The notes under the pieces are model-generated. The model saw only the letters and a list, made by a program, of their open reading frames with translations, was not told the DNA's origin and made no database searches. A stretch of 64,000 bases of DNA from Rhabdophis nuchalis (Eukaryota > Chordata > Lepidosauria > Squamata > Natricidae). Positions 8,968 through 19,243 of the stretch are shown in pieces. The translations under genes were made by a program, and so were the position numbers. Position 1 is the first letter of the stretch. Each line of letters starts with the position of its first letter. The DNA lies in contig CM077644.1 in NCBI GenBank assembly GCA_039707465.1, positions 186,235,462 through 186,299,461 of the forward strand, in the 5' to 3' direction.

Positions 8968-9172
8968 TTACAGGAGGTAACAGAACACTGTTATCTTCCT
9001 ACCAAAATGATACCTATTCATCTACTCACATTTGTGTGCTTTTGAACTGCTAGGTGGGCAAGAGCTGGGGTAGGAATGAGAGCTCATCTGTTTTGTGGTG
9101 CTTGGGTCTCCAAAACAGACTGTCAATTTTCCAGCTGACAGTGTCTTCAAATGCTGAGCCATTGCAACTCCC
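8968..9172 (-). mobile_element. Sauria SINE, right piece (body and decayed tRNA-like head)
   Basis: GATACCTATTCATCTACTCACATTTG and TTTTGAACTGCTAGGTGGGCAAGAGCTGG (each a Sauria hallmark) are followed by a degraded head (AGCTGACAGTGTC...AATGCTGAGCCATTGC). It picks up where the left piece at 5268 leaves off, with a short overlap. Confidence 0.65.
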
Positions 9173-9298
9173 TGATATGAATGAATTCATTGCTGTGCTT
9201 CTTTTGTCAGTTTCAAACTGTTTATTGGATAGGACTGGATTCCACAATGTTTTCCCCAAGAGTATCCTTTGAGATAAGAGTCAGTCAAGAACATTGTT

Positions 9299-9322
9299 TG
9301 TCTGTCTGTCTGTCTGTCTATC
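9299..9322. repeat. (TGTC)n microsatellite
   Basis: Five to six perfect TGTC units, followed by ATCT-rich sequence and a short LINE/SINE-like phrase (AACTCAAGGCGGTGAACA). Confidence 0.85.
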
Positions 9323-9534
9323 ATATATCTATCACCTATTTTTACAAATAACTCAAGGCGGTGAACATATCCAAGACATCTTCCTCCTTTTAGCTTCCCC
9401 ACAAAAATTCATAAAGCAAATATAATGTTGGTAGAGCATGATAGCTTCATTCAAACATAAAATAGCTTTATTCTGGTTCCTTCTTAAATAACCAGCAATG
9501 TTTCTTGTTACCCTTCATTTGGGGTAAGAGGGTG

Positions 9535-9660
9535 GTTTTTGGTCACATTGACTCCTGGTGACTCTTTGTCAAATCCCTGCAATTTTCTTGGCAAGATTTT
9601 CAAAAGTAGCTTGACAACTGGCTCAGTTGGCTTGGCTTTGTGCCCTAAGGGGCCGAACCT
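9535..9660 (-). mobile_element. tRNA-derived SINE (family S3) fragment
   Basis: TTGACTCCTGGTGACT, TTTTCTTGGCAAGATTTTCA and GGCTTTGTGCCCTAAGG match the body of the SINE at 47057-47800. The tRNA-like head is missing. Confidence 0.55.
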
Positions 9661-10058
9661 AGAATGTCAAGTATTCACTAGACCTTGTGGAAATTGATTG
9701 GTTGATTGATTATGTGCCTGTAAGGCTCCAAAACCAAGAAAGACATGTTGAATTTCTTTTATGCAATTTCCTTTATTGTTCCTCACCAATAGACAGAAAT
9801 GCCAAACTAAAGCAAACTACCTGCACCTTTAAACATATATTCTGAGAACTCCTAGTAGGGGCTCTTTCTCCAAATTATCTAAACTTTGGTCAGGACCAAG
9901 GAACCAAGATTGGTTCCTTGGGTCTGACAGAAGGAGTAGTTTCTTTATTGTTGTTAGCCTTGAGACAGAAATCTTGGCAGATGAAAGCATTTAACTACAT
10001 AATTATTAGATATTCCTTGTAAATCCTTCTTTGCCCTTTTGCTGCATAGTAGTGGTTC

Positions 10059-10092
<34 letters not shown>

Positions 10093-10154
10093 CCCTTCTC
10101 CTGCAATCCTTGACTACATTCTACCACCTTTTTACTTTTTTTGTGCCTCTGGAA
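9661..10154. other. Unassigned sequence with a GT microsatellite
   Basis: A perfect (GT)n run occupies 10062-10090. The phrases GGAACCAAGATTGGTTCC (9899-9916) form an 18-base near-palindrome. Nothing else recognised. Confidence 0.5.
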
Positions 10155-10350
10155 TTCCTCTCCATGATCACATGACCCCAGGACACTGCAACCGTCATAA
10201 ATACGAGTCAGTTGCCAAACATCTGAATTTTGTTCACATGCCTGTGTGGCTGTGGCAACCATTGTAAGTGTGAAAAATGGTCATAAATCACTTTTTACAG
10301 TGCCACAGTAACTTTGAATAGTCACTAAACAAACTGTTGTAAGTCTGTTA
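10155..10350 (-). mobile_element. T1-family Tigger-like MITE fragment
   Basis: In antisense: CTTACAACAGTTTGTTTAGTGAC, GATTTATGACCATTTTTCACAC (each in part) and TGTCCTGGGGTCATGTGATCA. The same order is seen at 37.97 and 62.0 kb. Only one end is preserved. Confidence 0.65.
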
Positions 10351-11761
10351 CCTATCCCCTTCTTGACTCTGCACGCCTGGGGCTGTCAGAAGCCCTGAAT
10401 GATATGGTGGTCACATTCAGCTATTGTGGCTAATGGCAATTGCAAAGCAGTCTTCTCCGTAATATGCCTTTGCATTTCCTCACATCCATCAAAGTACATG
10501 ATAGTAAATGACATAATTTAATTATGGATACAGGGAAGAAGAATTTTCTTTTTTTTTTCCTTGTCCTGAAATTTTCATTGAATGACCCCAAGCATTAGTA
10601 CTGTGTAAAGGCAAGAAATCATTCTATCAACTTTCTCTGACTCATGAATAATCTTACACATCTTTATCAAGCTCCATCTCCTTTTCCTCTAAGCTATAAA
10701 AAATGGTTTTTACCTTTCATCATAGGAAAAGAGCTACGATACTTTGATCATTTGGTTGCTTTAATCTGCAGAGTTCTACAGTTGTAAAATATACTTCCAG
10801 AGATGATTAGGATACCACAAAGTGCTTCATATGCAGCTGCACCACATAAATATATTGTGACTTTATTACAGTGGTGATTTCATTTTCTGTCAACCATGAC
10901 TCCAAGATTACTATTCTTTGAACTACCAGAAATGATTGTTTTTGATCTTGCTGAAAAGTAGCTAAAATTTTAAAATGCTGCCCAATTATTCTCAGCTCAC
11001 AATCTAGTAGACTTGCCACAAAAAGAAGAAGGGACTAGGAAAAGAAAATTATATTGGACAGCATCTGTTTGCTAGAAGAGTTTCAAGTTCATTAATACAA
11101 CTCTCAATACTATATCATTTGAAGCAAGGCTCTTATTCTTTCTGGTTAAATCCTAAACTGATACAATTTTTCAGGTGCCCTCTACTACTTATTTAAAAAA
11201 AAACACCTCAAATATTCTGTCAATATCTGGTTAAATATCCATCATGTATCTTCCTTTGGAAAGGCTGAAAAAATATTTCTTTTACACTATCTCTAGCACC
11301 CCTAAGCAAGCTTTTATTGTTTTTTTCATATAATGTTCCATCTGATATCTGACCTATTTTCTGTTCTTAGTTTAATCAGCTTTTATTTTTTTAAATGTTC
11401 ATTTTCTTCCTCCTAACTTACATTCAACTTGCCCATGTTGAACCCGAGTCTGTGATTTTATTTTATTTGTGGCTCCTAGGTCATTTGGGGAAGTCACATA
11501 CATCTGGGACAAAAAGGTTCCTGCTTTCTATAGAACAGACAAGAAAAACAGTTTGATTACATTACATACTACACATGTTCAAATCTGATCCCAAAAACCT
11601 AGCGCTGTCTAAGGGCAAGGATCTACCAATTGTGATTTCAACAACTGAAAAGAGAAGAAAATTTGGGAGGCTGGATTTTTGCAAAAAATCAACTTGTTTA
11701 CCACAAAGAACCGTGGCTCTGGGAAAGAGCTTCAAATAGGGTTGAACAAGGCACTGTCAGG
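10351..11761. other. Unassigned sequence
   Basis: AT-rich, no coding frame of note and no family I recognise. Confidence 0.4.
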
Positions 11762-11769
11762 AAACACAG

Positions 11770-12021
11770 CAGAGGTGGTATTCAGCAGGTTCTGACCAGT
11801 TCTGGAGAACCAGTAATGAATTTTGAGTAGTTCGGAGAACCGGTAAATACCACTTCTGACTGGCCCTGCCCCCATCTATTCTCTGCCTCCTGAGTCCCAG
11901 CTGATCAAGAGGAAATGGGGATTTTGCAGTAACCTTCCCCTGCCACGCCAACCAAGCCATGCCACACCCACCAAGCCACACCCACAGAATCGGTAGTAAA
12001 CATTTTTGAACCCCACCACTG
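11770..12021 (-). mobile_element. hAT-type MITE, family A copy 2
   Basis: Ends CAGAGGTGGTATTCAG and ...ACCCCACCACTG. Flanks AAACACAG and AACCCCAG are a decayed 8-bp duplication (6 of 8). The core carries GAGAACCGGTAAATACCAC and the CACGCC...GCCACACCCAC stretch. Confidence 0.85.
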
Positions 12022-12029
12022 AACCCCAG

Positions 12030-12388
12030 CCAGCTGATCTGTTGCTTCTGAATCTTCATGGCCTTATGCACTTCATTGCCTCAAGATTAGATGTCCTTAA
12101 TAGCTTACGTTCTTATGTTTATATCTTTGGTGGAAAAAACAATCTAAGTGTTTTATTGACTTCTTGGACATTTTTTTTTTCAAAACTCTTTTTTACTCAC
12201 TCTTGCCTTCACGTTACATGTCTGAAATATGTAATGAAGCCTCAGCTTCACCATTAGTGTTTCCAGTAAGCAAATAAAAGTAAGATAGCCTCTGGGGGTA
12301 AAGGACTGATGGGGTTTTGAGATTCTCAAGCAGCGTCACAAAATGGGAGTCTGCCTTTACCAGACCTCACTCAGGTGCCCTTCCCTTC
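12030..12388. other. Unassigned sequence
   Basis: Nothing recognised between two hAT MITEs. Confidence 0.4.
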
Positions 12389-12396
12389 TCCAGGAT

Positions 12397-12641
12397 CAGA
12401 GGTGGTATTCAGCAGGTTCTGACCAGTTCTGGAGAACCGGTAGTGGAAATTTTGAGTAGTTCAGAGAACCGGTAAATACCACGTCTGAATGACCCCACCC
12501 CCATCTATTCTCTGCCTCCTGAGGAAATGGGGATTTTACAGTATCCCTCCCTGAAGTGGGGAGGAAATGCAGATTTTACAGTATCCTTCCCCTGCCATGC
12601 CACCACAGAACCAGTAGTAAAAAAATTGAATCCTACCACTG
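12397..12641 (-). mobile_element. hAT-type MITE, family A copy 3, perfect target duplication
   Basis: Termini CAGAGGTGGTATTCAG and ATCCTACCACTG, flanked on both sides by TCCAGGAT (12389-12396, 12642-12649). The middle has a short internal duplication of the phrase GAAATGnnGATTTTACAGTATCC. It lies 376 bp from copy 2 in the same orientation. Confidence 0.92.
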
Positions 12642-12649
12642 TCCAGGAT

Positions 12650-15600
12650 CTCAAATATACTTCCTCCAATTGCTTCATTAGGGTACCCTTATTTGAGTTG
12701 CAAAGATTTGGACAAGCATCTAATAGTAGCAAAGATTTATCCTCTAATACTGTTGCCATCCACTAGTTATCTGAATTTTTGCAGTTCGGATATCGGAGCC
12801 CCAGCTTAACACCATCTGTATTTATTTGCATCATCTTCTTCTTGGCAGGAGAACACAAATCCAAATAAAGTATTGAATGCAATCACCTACTTTAAAGAAA
12901 ACATATTATCTAAGAATGCATTATTGAGCTGGATTGAGAAACTGTGAGATACTTGATTTTTCTTGAAAATGCCCCTTTCTCATTTATCAAGCAGTGTAGG
13001 ACAGTGAACTCGATGGCTTCTGGGAGAGATCTGGGTCACAGTGGTGTGGCAATTGCCTACACCTCCCCCCTCAGTATGTAATCCTCAGCTACACTAATGG
13101 TCTGATTCACTACAAAGCAGCTTCTGACAGTGAAGCATTTGAGCTGCCTAAACAGGTAGGAGCAACTCAGTGGCAGGGCTAAATGATGAGCCCTGTGAAG
13201 CATTAAATCTCCTTAAGTAGAAGGCAGCAGGTGTTCCTCTGTAATTCTGTGATCCTCAGCAAATCAAACACTGTTGCTTACAGCTTTCTCCATCAACATT
13301 TTGCCGTCTCTCTTCTAATACGTTATGAAGAGAGAAACTAAATTACTGTGGAGGCTCTGGGCCTCTGCACAATAACCCTATTGGCGAGAGACTGATTAAT
13401 GTGCTTGAAAGTTAATCAAATGCCAGAACAATATTTCTATAAGCTGAGAAGTTTGGAGGAAATAATTGCAAGAAGTAATTTGAAGTCCTGAGATTTCACG
13501 GTTTCTCCACTTGCCACAGGCAAGACACAGGAGCTGTGATTGCTTTTTCAATTGAAGTACAGCCTTCACTTTTTTCTTTAGGTAATGGGGGAATGTTGTT
13601 TAATTCATCGACCGCATGAACAATTTTAGTGTGTGTGTGTGTGGGGGGGGGAAATATAGATGACAAGCTGAAGACAAGTTCAGTTCCTCTTATTGTGCAT
13701 TGCTGTGTCATACCAGTTAAAGGCAGGGGCAGAAAAATTTCAAGATCGGGATACTAAATCTTTGGCCGTAGCTAGAAAGGGAATTAAGCTGCTACCGTGA
13801 TCAATTTTTAATTATTCTTGTTGGCAGCATAATAATATGGTGCTTTATTTTCCTGACAAGAACCTGAACGATCATTATAGGCATGAATTATTCAGGAAAG
13901 CAAAGTCCTTGGTGATGAGAATAGCAATAAAGGTAACATTTTTTTTCTCACTTCCAGCAGGATCTTATGGAGTTCCTTAACTGAAGGATGTTATGAGTCC
14001 CAAAGTGGTCAGTCATTGTCCATGAATAGATTTGAAGGCATAATTTAAACAAGGAAACAAACACAAAAACCTTCCAACAGAATCAGTAGTGATTTGAAAC
14101 TACCTTAGGGTAGGCAAATATCTCTCTCTCTGATAATTTTTTCTTAAAAGTTCATGCAGATTCTTTGTTCCATTAATGAGTTCATATTGAATATCTGTTT
14201 ATTTTTCTTATGCTTTGGGGAGCCAACCAATTTACAAACATATAAAACTGACCCAATTCACATGCCCTCACTGACAATAAGCATTTCACAGCTGGCTGCC
14301 CAGCAAACAGTAAATAAGATATATTTTCGGCCCACAGTGAGATATACAGGAAAAGTTAGCACACTCAGAGCTGAAAATTGATCTGAAAATAACTCACCCA
14401 ATGGAATAATTAGCTAACACTTCACTGTACTTGCAATTGCAAAAAATATGAAATTCACTGCATTGCAACCACAGGTAATTTGAAGAAAGTAAATTTGTCC
14501 CAGTAATCTATATTTTTGCAATGTTTGTGCTGTTCTAATTTGCTTTTAGCTACATCGTGGATTAGAGTCAGACCTAAACATGAAGAAAATAGATATAGTG
14601 AAATCAATGCACAAGTTATTAATGAGTCTGCTCTAAGCAAGGATAAATTTGGTTTTAACCTAAATTTATTTTATTTTTAAAATTGTAAAATAATAATTGA
14701 TATAAAATAATTTGTAGCAACGTCTATTGTATCTCTTATTTGCAATGGAAACATCTAAAAAACTTTTCCTGAATTTGTTCTACAAAGGTATGTGCTCCAA
14801 AGCTGTAAAAAATAGTGTCCAATTATTTTCATGCTTTTACTCAATATACTACCACATGAAATATAAATGTTGAATAATTCTTTTTCAGATCCTTCTGGAT
14901 CATTTTCATGAAACAAATCCAATAACACTTTGGATTTCTTTTAGCCAGATGCCTTTTGAAAATTTAAGTTAAGACTAATTCTAACTGTTGCTATAATTAA
15001 AGTTCTTCACCCATCTTCTCAGAATGTGGTCAGATTGATTTGTTGGTTATTCTTGGGAGTTCCCAGATTTAGTATAAATAAAACCATTTTACCTATTACT
15101 GGAGTCTTTGTTCAGAGGACAGTAGATCATACAAGACAATTGGCATCAATATATAGTCTTTGGTTCCAGTAGGAAGAAGGAATGTTACATTTGGTTTTTC
15201 TCTTGATCAGTAGCAGCCCGTATCTAATCCTTGTGATTTATTTGTTCTGTCCACAGGGATGTGCAGCTGTGCAGATTTAAAGACAAGAAGATATTTTGGA
15301 ACAAGCAGGGGCACTCATTACCATTTGTATGAAACTCTTGAAAGCAATTGCATCTTTTCCTGGGATCAGCCAGATGCTTTCTGCAACTGCTGCATGATCT
15401 TGAAAAAATATACTTTATTTAAAGTCACTTTGTATGTGGCCCTGCATCATCTGAAGCACATTTTTGCCATTGACTCCAAAGTGCTGATCACCAACAGCAC
15501 TGTCTCTTATATGAAGAAAAATGAAGTCAGTGATAACTCAAAACAATGCCCCATAGTCTTAAAATGGAGGAAGAGCCAAATGTTCTAAGTTTGCAAAACA

Positions 15601-16257
15601 TGTTGTGTTTCACTATGTAAGGAAGTAAATGACATTTCTCATTGCAGCCTTCGTCATCATTGATAGCACTGTTCACTTGTAATGGAAGTCTATTTACCTG
15701 GTACCTAATCTAACCTCCATACTGTTGTGCTGTAATTCCCAAGATCTTCAGCCAAAACAACCAAACAAAAATATTGAGTAGTTGTCATCCATGTGGAAGT
15801 CATTATCCACATGGAAGTCATTATCCACACATATGGAAGGAACTAGTTTAGACACTGGGAGATTAGTTTATAGTCTAAACTCAGTAATGAAGATAAATGA
15901 AATGTTTTCCTTTCTTTTCTGAATACTGTTGCACACTGTTTATATTCCACTGTTGGTTACTATTTAAATGTTATACATTGTGGAGAATATTGAAAAGATG
16001 GAAACTTTCGCTAAGTATTATTGCCTGGAAAATTAGTTTAATCTAGTTATATAAATACGATTGAATTACACCTGACTCTGGAAAAGGTGTAGATGAAGCT
16101 TGATTTATCCATAGTGACAACTCACAGTTATTATTTTCACAAGGACTTTTGGATGATGTCTTTGATCCTGCCCATCTACCTTATCTGTTTGTCCTCTTCT
16201 ATTTCTCACCATCTTGCCAGGCAAGGCACTTTTTTTCAGGTGTATCCCCAATTATAT
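12650..16257. other. Unassigned sequence, repeat-poor, with conserved-element candidate
   Basis: 3.6 kb with almost none of the local repeat families. A short GT run with poly-G is at 13630-13651. The section around 13300-13500 (TTAATGTGCTTGAAAGTTAATC and neighbours) has the repeat-free, AT-balanced texture of conserved non-coding DNA. A 109-codon frame at 15259-15588 follows a CCACAG acceptor-like site, but I recognise no protein family in it. At 15795-15835 the phrase GGAAGTCATTATCCACA is duplicated in tandem. Confidence 0.35.
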
Positions 16258-16265
16258 CACATGGT

Positions 16266-16510
16266 CAGCGGTGAAATTCATTTGTTTTTACTACAGGTTC
16301 TGTAGGTGTGGCTTGGCGGGCTTGGCAGGGGAGGGATACTGCAAAAATCTCCATCCCCTCCCCATTCCTGGGAGAAGGATATTGCAAAATCCCCATTCCC
16401 ACTCCATTCTGGGACCAGCCAGAGGGGGTATTTGCCGATTCTCTGAACTACTCAAAATATCCGCTACCGGTTCTTCTGAACCTGCCAGAACCTGCTGAAT
16501 TTCATCCCTG
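16266..16510 (+). mobile_element. hAT-type MITE, family A copy 4
   Basis: Ends CAGCGGTGAAATTCA and GAATTTCATCCCTG; flanks CACATGGT and AACATGGC are a decayed duplication (6 of 8). The core has GGTTCTGTAGGTGTGGC and CTCTGAACTACTCAAAATATCCGC in pieces. Confidence 0.85.
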
Positions 16511-16587
16511 AACATGGCCCAAATTTCTGCTTGCTACTCATTTCCTTGAGAGAACAATCTGTCAGTTGCATCCAGGATATATTGATT

Positions 16588-16830
16588 TGTTACCGTGGTG
16601 GCACAGTGGTTAGAATGCGATATTGCAGGCTAATTCTGCTAACTGCTGGCTGCCAGCAGTTCAGCAGTTTGAACCTCACCAGCTCATGGTTGACTCAACC
16701 TTCCATTCTTCTGCGGTCAGTAAAATGAGGACCCATCATTGTTGGGGCAATAGTCTGACTCTGAAAACAACTTAGAGAGGGCTGTAAGGTCCTGTGAAGC
16801 AGTATATAAGTCTAAGTGCTATTGCTCTTG
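16588..16830 (+). mobile_element. tRNA-derived SINE with L2-like tail (family S1)
   Basis: A box TGGCACAGTGG fits the pol III consensus exactly; the B-box region GCAGTTTGAACC has one change. The body has GGTTGACTCAACCTTCC and AAAATGAGGACCC, and the 3' end GTATATAAGTCTAAGTGCTATTGC resembles LINE L2/CR1-like tails, implying mobilisation by such a LINE. Confidence 0.85.
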
Positions 16831-17899
16831 GTTCTTCCTACAGCCCATAATGCTCTTAAGCAACCATCTCCAAATCCATAATTCAAAGATGCTCATTTTA
16901 TTTATCTTTTCTTCCTCGGTGTCCTGTTTTCACAACTTTAAATTCTGCTTTAATTATCTTGATCTTCTAGCTTTGTTTCTACGAATATGTGTAAGTTAAT
17001 ATTTCTCCCATTGGGTTATCAGTGATGTTTTTCGGTATTTCAGCCGGAAGCAAAACAATTTATTTTTCATGCCATCTGAGTGCATGTACATATTCTTCAC
17101 AATATACAAATGCATTAGCCCCTCCTCCACCCCACATCTGAGATTCAATTATTTCAGTATGAAATATGAAGAAATAGGTTTTTAGAGAAAGGCATTTTTG
17201 CTATCTGTACCATCAGATAAGACTCTGCAGATGGAAAAGGAGCAGTAGTAAGGGACTATGGTTTGTTGACTGAAAACGTATCAAAGAGGTTCCAGTCAGG
17301 ACATTGTAAATGAGGTATTTAAACTCTAAATGCTGAGATAGTGCCATTATTTGTACATTTCCAAATTGGCCTTAGAAAAGGCGTCTTAAAATTATTCTAT
17401 TTTTCCCCTTCTCTCTAGAAAAAAAAATGCTTAGGCATTTCTAAAATTAATGCATTTGTATCTATTGGTCCTCTGTGCTTGCATAACTGTTTCATTTTCA
17501 TTTTAATAACCCTGCTACTGTTGAAAAGATTCCAATGAAGAAAACAGCATATTACCTAGAAGATCTTCATAACCAGAAGTATTAAGAAGGAGTTAAGAGT
17601 TCAAAATCCAGGGACCCAGATGGTGGTGGCATTTGGAAATGCAAGTAATCAAAATTATCTCATATTGCTTTAATAAGAGAAAAAATATTCAGTAATTAAA
17701 AATCAATTATGAGCAGCTGGGTCCATGCATCAGTTCAAAAAGTAGAGGAATCCTCAGTCTTTGCTAAGCAAAAAGTATCTTCTCTCCATTCTCCAAAAGT
17801 CTCATTTGAACTTTTTACATTTGCACTCAATCTAGCTGTCTTTTTTCTCTCCCACCCCCCCAATTTTCCCTGAGTCTTCATGCTGCCCGGTACTGGGTT
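16831..17899. other. Unassigned sequence
   Basis: No feature recognised. A C-rich run lies at 17840-17865. Confidence 0.4.
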
Positions 17900-18365
17900 G
17901 ACATTTGGGGCTCAGGACCCTGGACAGCACCCCGGGGTTTGGGGAGCTGGTTAAGGTTTAAAGATTTGGGTTAATGTCAGGGTTCCAAGTAACACTCCTG
18001 ACGAAATATGACTCCAAGGCTTGAGGTTCCTCAAAGTTCCATTTTATTAGATATGTCACATTGGCCCATCTTGGAATGCCTGAATCTAAAAGCTTCCAGG
18101 TTTCACCCACCCAAAAGAAAGTCCAAGTTCCTACCCAGCACCCACATGTCCATCACATGGTTCAATCAAAGCACTGTCCCAACTAGAGATGCCTCCCAGA
18201 CACACCCCTCAAGATGCAGATGTCTTTGATTCTTAGAGAAAGGAATGTTATTATGACTATACTGTATATCTCCCGAGCTCCATACAGTTCTCCTTTCCAG
18301 TTTCCCACAGACTAAACGTGGCAGGCCTGAAGATCCAATGCCCAAGATGGCTTCCAGGCCTGACA
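17900..18365 (-). repeat. LTR-like repeat family B, copy 1
   Basis: Homologous over its length to 39385-39872, in the same orientation. In antisense it starts TGTCAGGCCTG and has AATAAAATGGAACTTT as a polyadenylation-type signal. About 150 bases further comes GGGGTGCTGTCCAGGGT, which loosely resembles a tRNA-Pro type primer-binding site. This order fits an LTR plus leader of a decayed endogenous retrovirus or LTR retrotransposon. No gag, pol or env remains. Confidence 0.5.
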
Positions 18366-18849
18366 CCAGCATTATTTCCCAATAAGTGGGGAAAAAAGAG
18401 ACGACTTACCCTTACGTGCAGCAGCGGTTCTTCTCTTGAAAGAATGCAGTTCCAGTTTTCAGTTTCACATGACAAAAATGCAACTGCTTCTGTGCAATTA
18501 AAAGTTGTGGTGTTTGTGATTCACACACATGGGTTATACATCTGAGCAGAGCTATATCTGGTACCTTTTAGAACACATTTCAGCCATTTTTGCAAGAATG
18601 GCTTGAGGAATGTCTTTGGGAGGGGAGGGGAGAAATATCTTCAGAGTCACTTATGCAAAATCTTCCCTTCTTCCTTCGTTGGTTTTCTGGTTCAATAGGG
18701 CAGCAATAGAAAATACAAATGGAGTTACTTTTTCTATCATTGCCATGCTTTTGGACACTTGAAATGCTATACGCAAGAGCTCCTTAATACTTACCATGTC
18801 ATTCCCCAATTATTGGTCTATGTGATCGATGTGTTTTCTGATCAGCCCT
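18366..18849. other. Unassigned sequence
   Basis: Nothing recognised. Confidence 0.4.
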
Positions 18850-19243
18850 CTACTGGGACAACTTGTCACAGCTAACTTGCTATGGCCAACTCGCCATGGC
18901 CAACTTGCCATGGCCAACTTGCTGAAGGATAACTCACCATGTCTAATTCTCCATGGGAGAACTTGCTTCAGGACAATTTAACAATTCTATTTATTTTAAA
19001 TAAATAAAAATGTTTTAATTTTTGCTATTCACATTTCATTCTGTCTCTCCTTTTGGATCCTTTCTTTAATGATTTTATTGCACTATTGCACTGATATTAG
19101 TGTAACTCTTGTCCTGCAGTGAATTATCCAGTGGCAAGTTAGCTGTGGCAAGTTGTCCCGCAGTGAGTTGACCATGGCATGTTTGGTCATGATAAGTTGG
19201 CTAAGGTGATTTGGCTGCCGAGAATTGTTATAGACCCCTACTG
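18850..19243. mobile_element. Palindromic MITE-like repeat, class unknown
   Basis: 26-base arms at 18855-18880 and 19134-19159 are inverted complements with one mismatch (GGGACAACTTG then CACAGCTAACTTGC). The left arm continues as degenerate 14-16-base units of the type GCCAACTTGCCATG. An AT-rich middle separates the arms. Outermost bases TACTGGGAC and CCCCTACTGG may be remnant termini. No coding frame; target duplications not clear. Confidence 0.6.

Noticed and set aside
15259..15588. Host exon preceded by an AG acceptor-like site
   Set aside because: No recognisable domain, no partner exon and no donor site that fits; the cysteine-rich start may be chance.
17974..18366. LTR end at the internal CTGACA of family B
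   Set aside because: TGTCAG...CTGACA looked like perfect LTR ends, but both copies share sequence beyond CTGACA, so the element continues.
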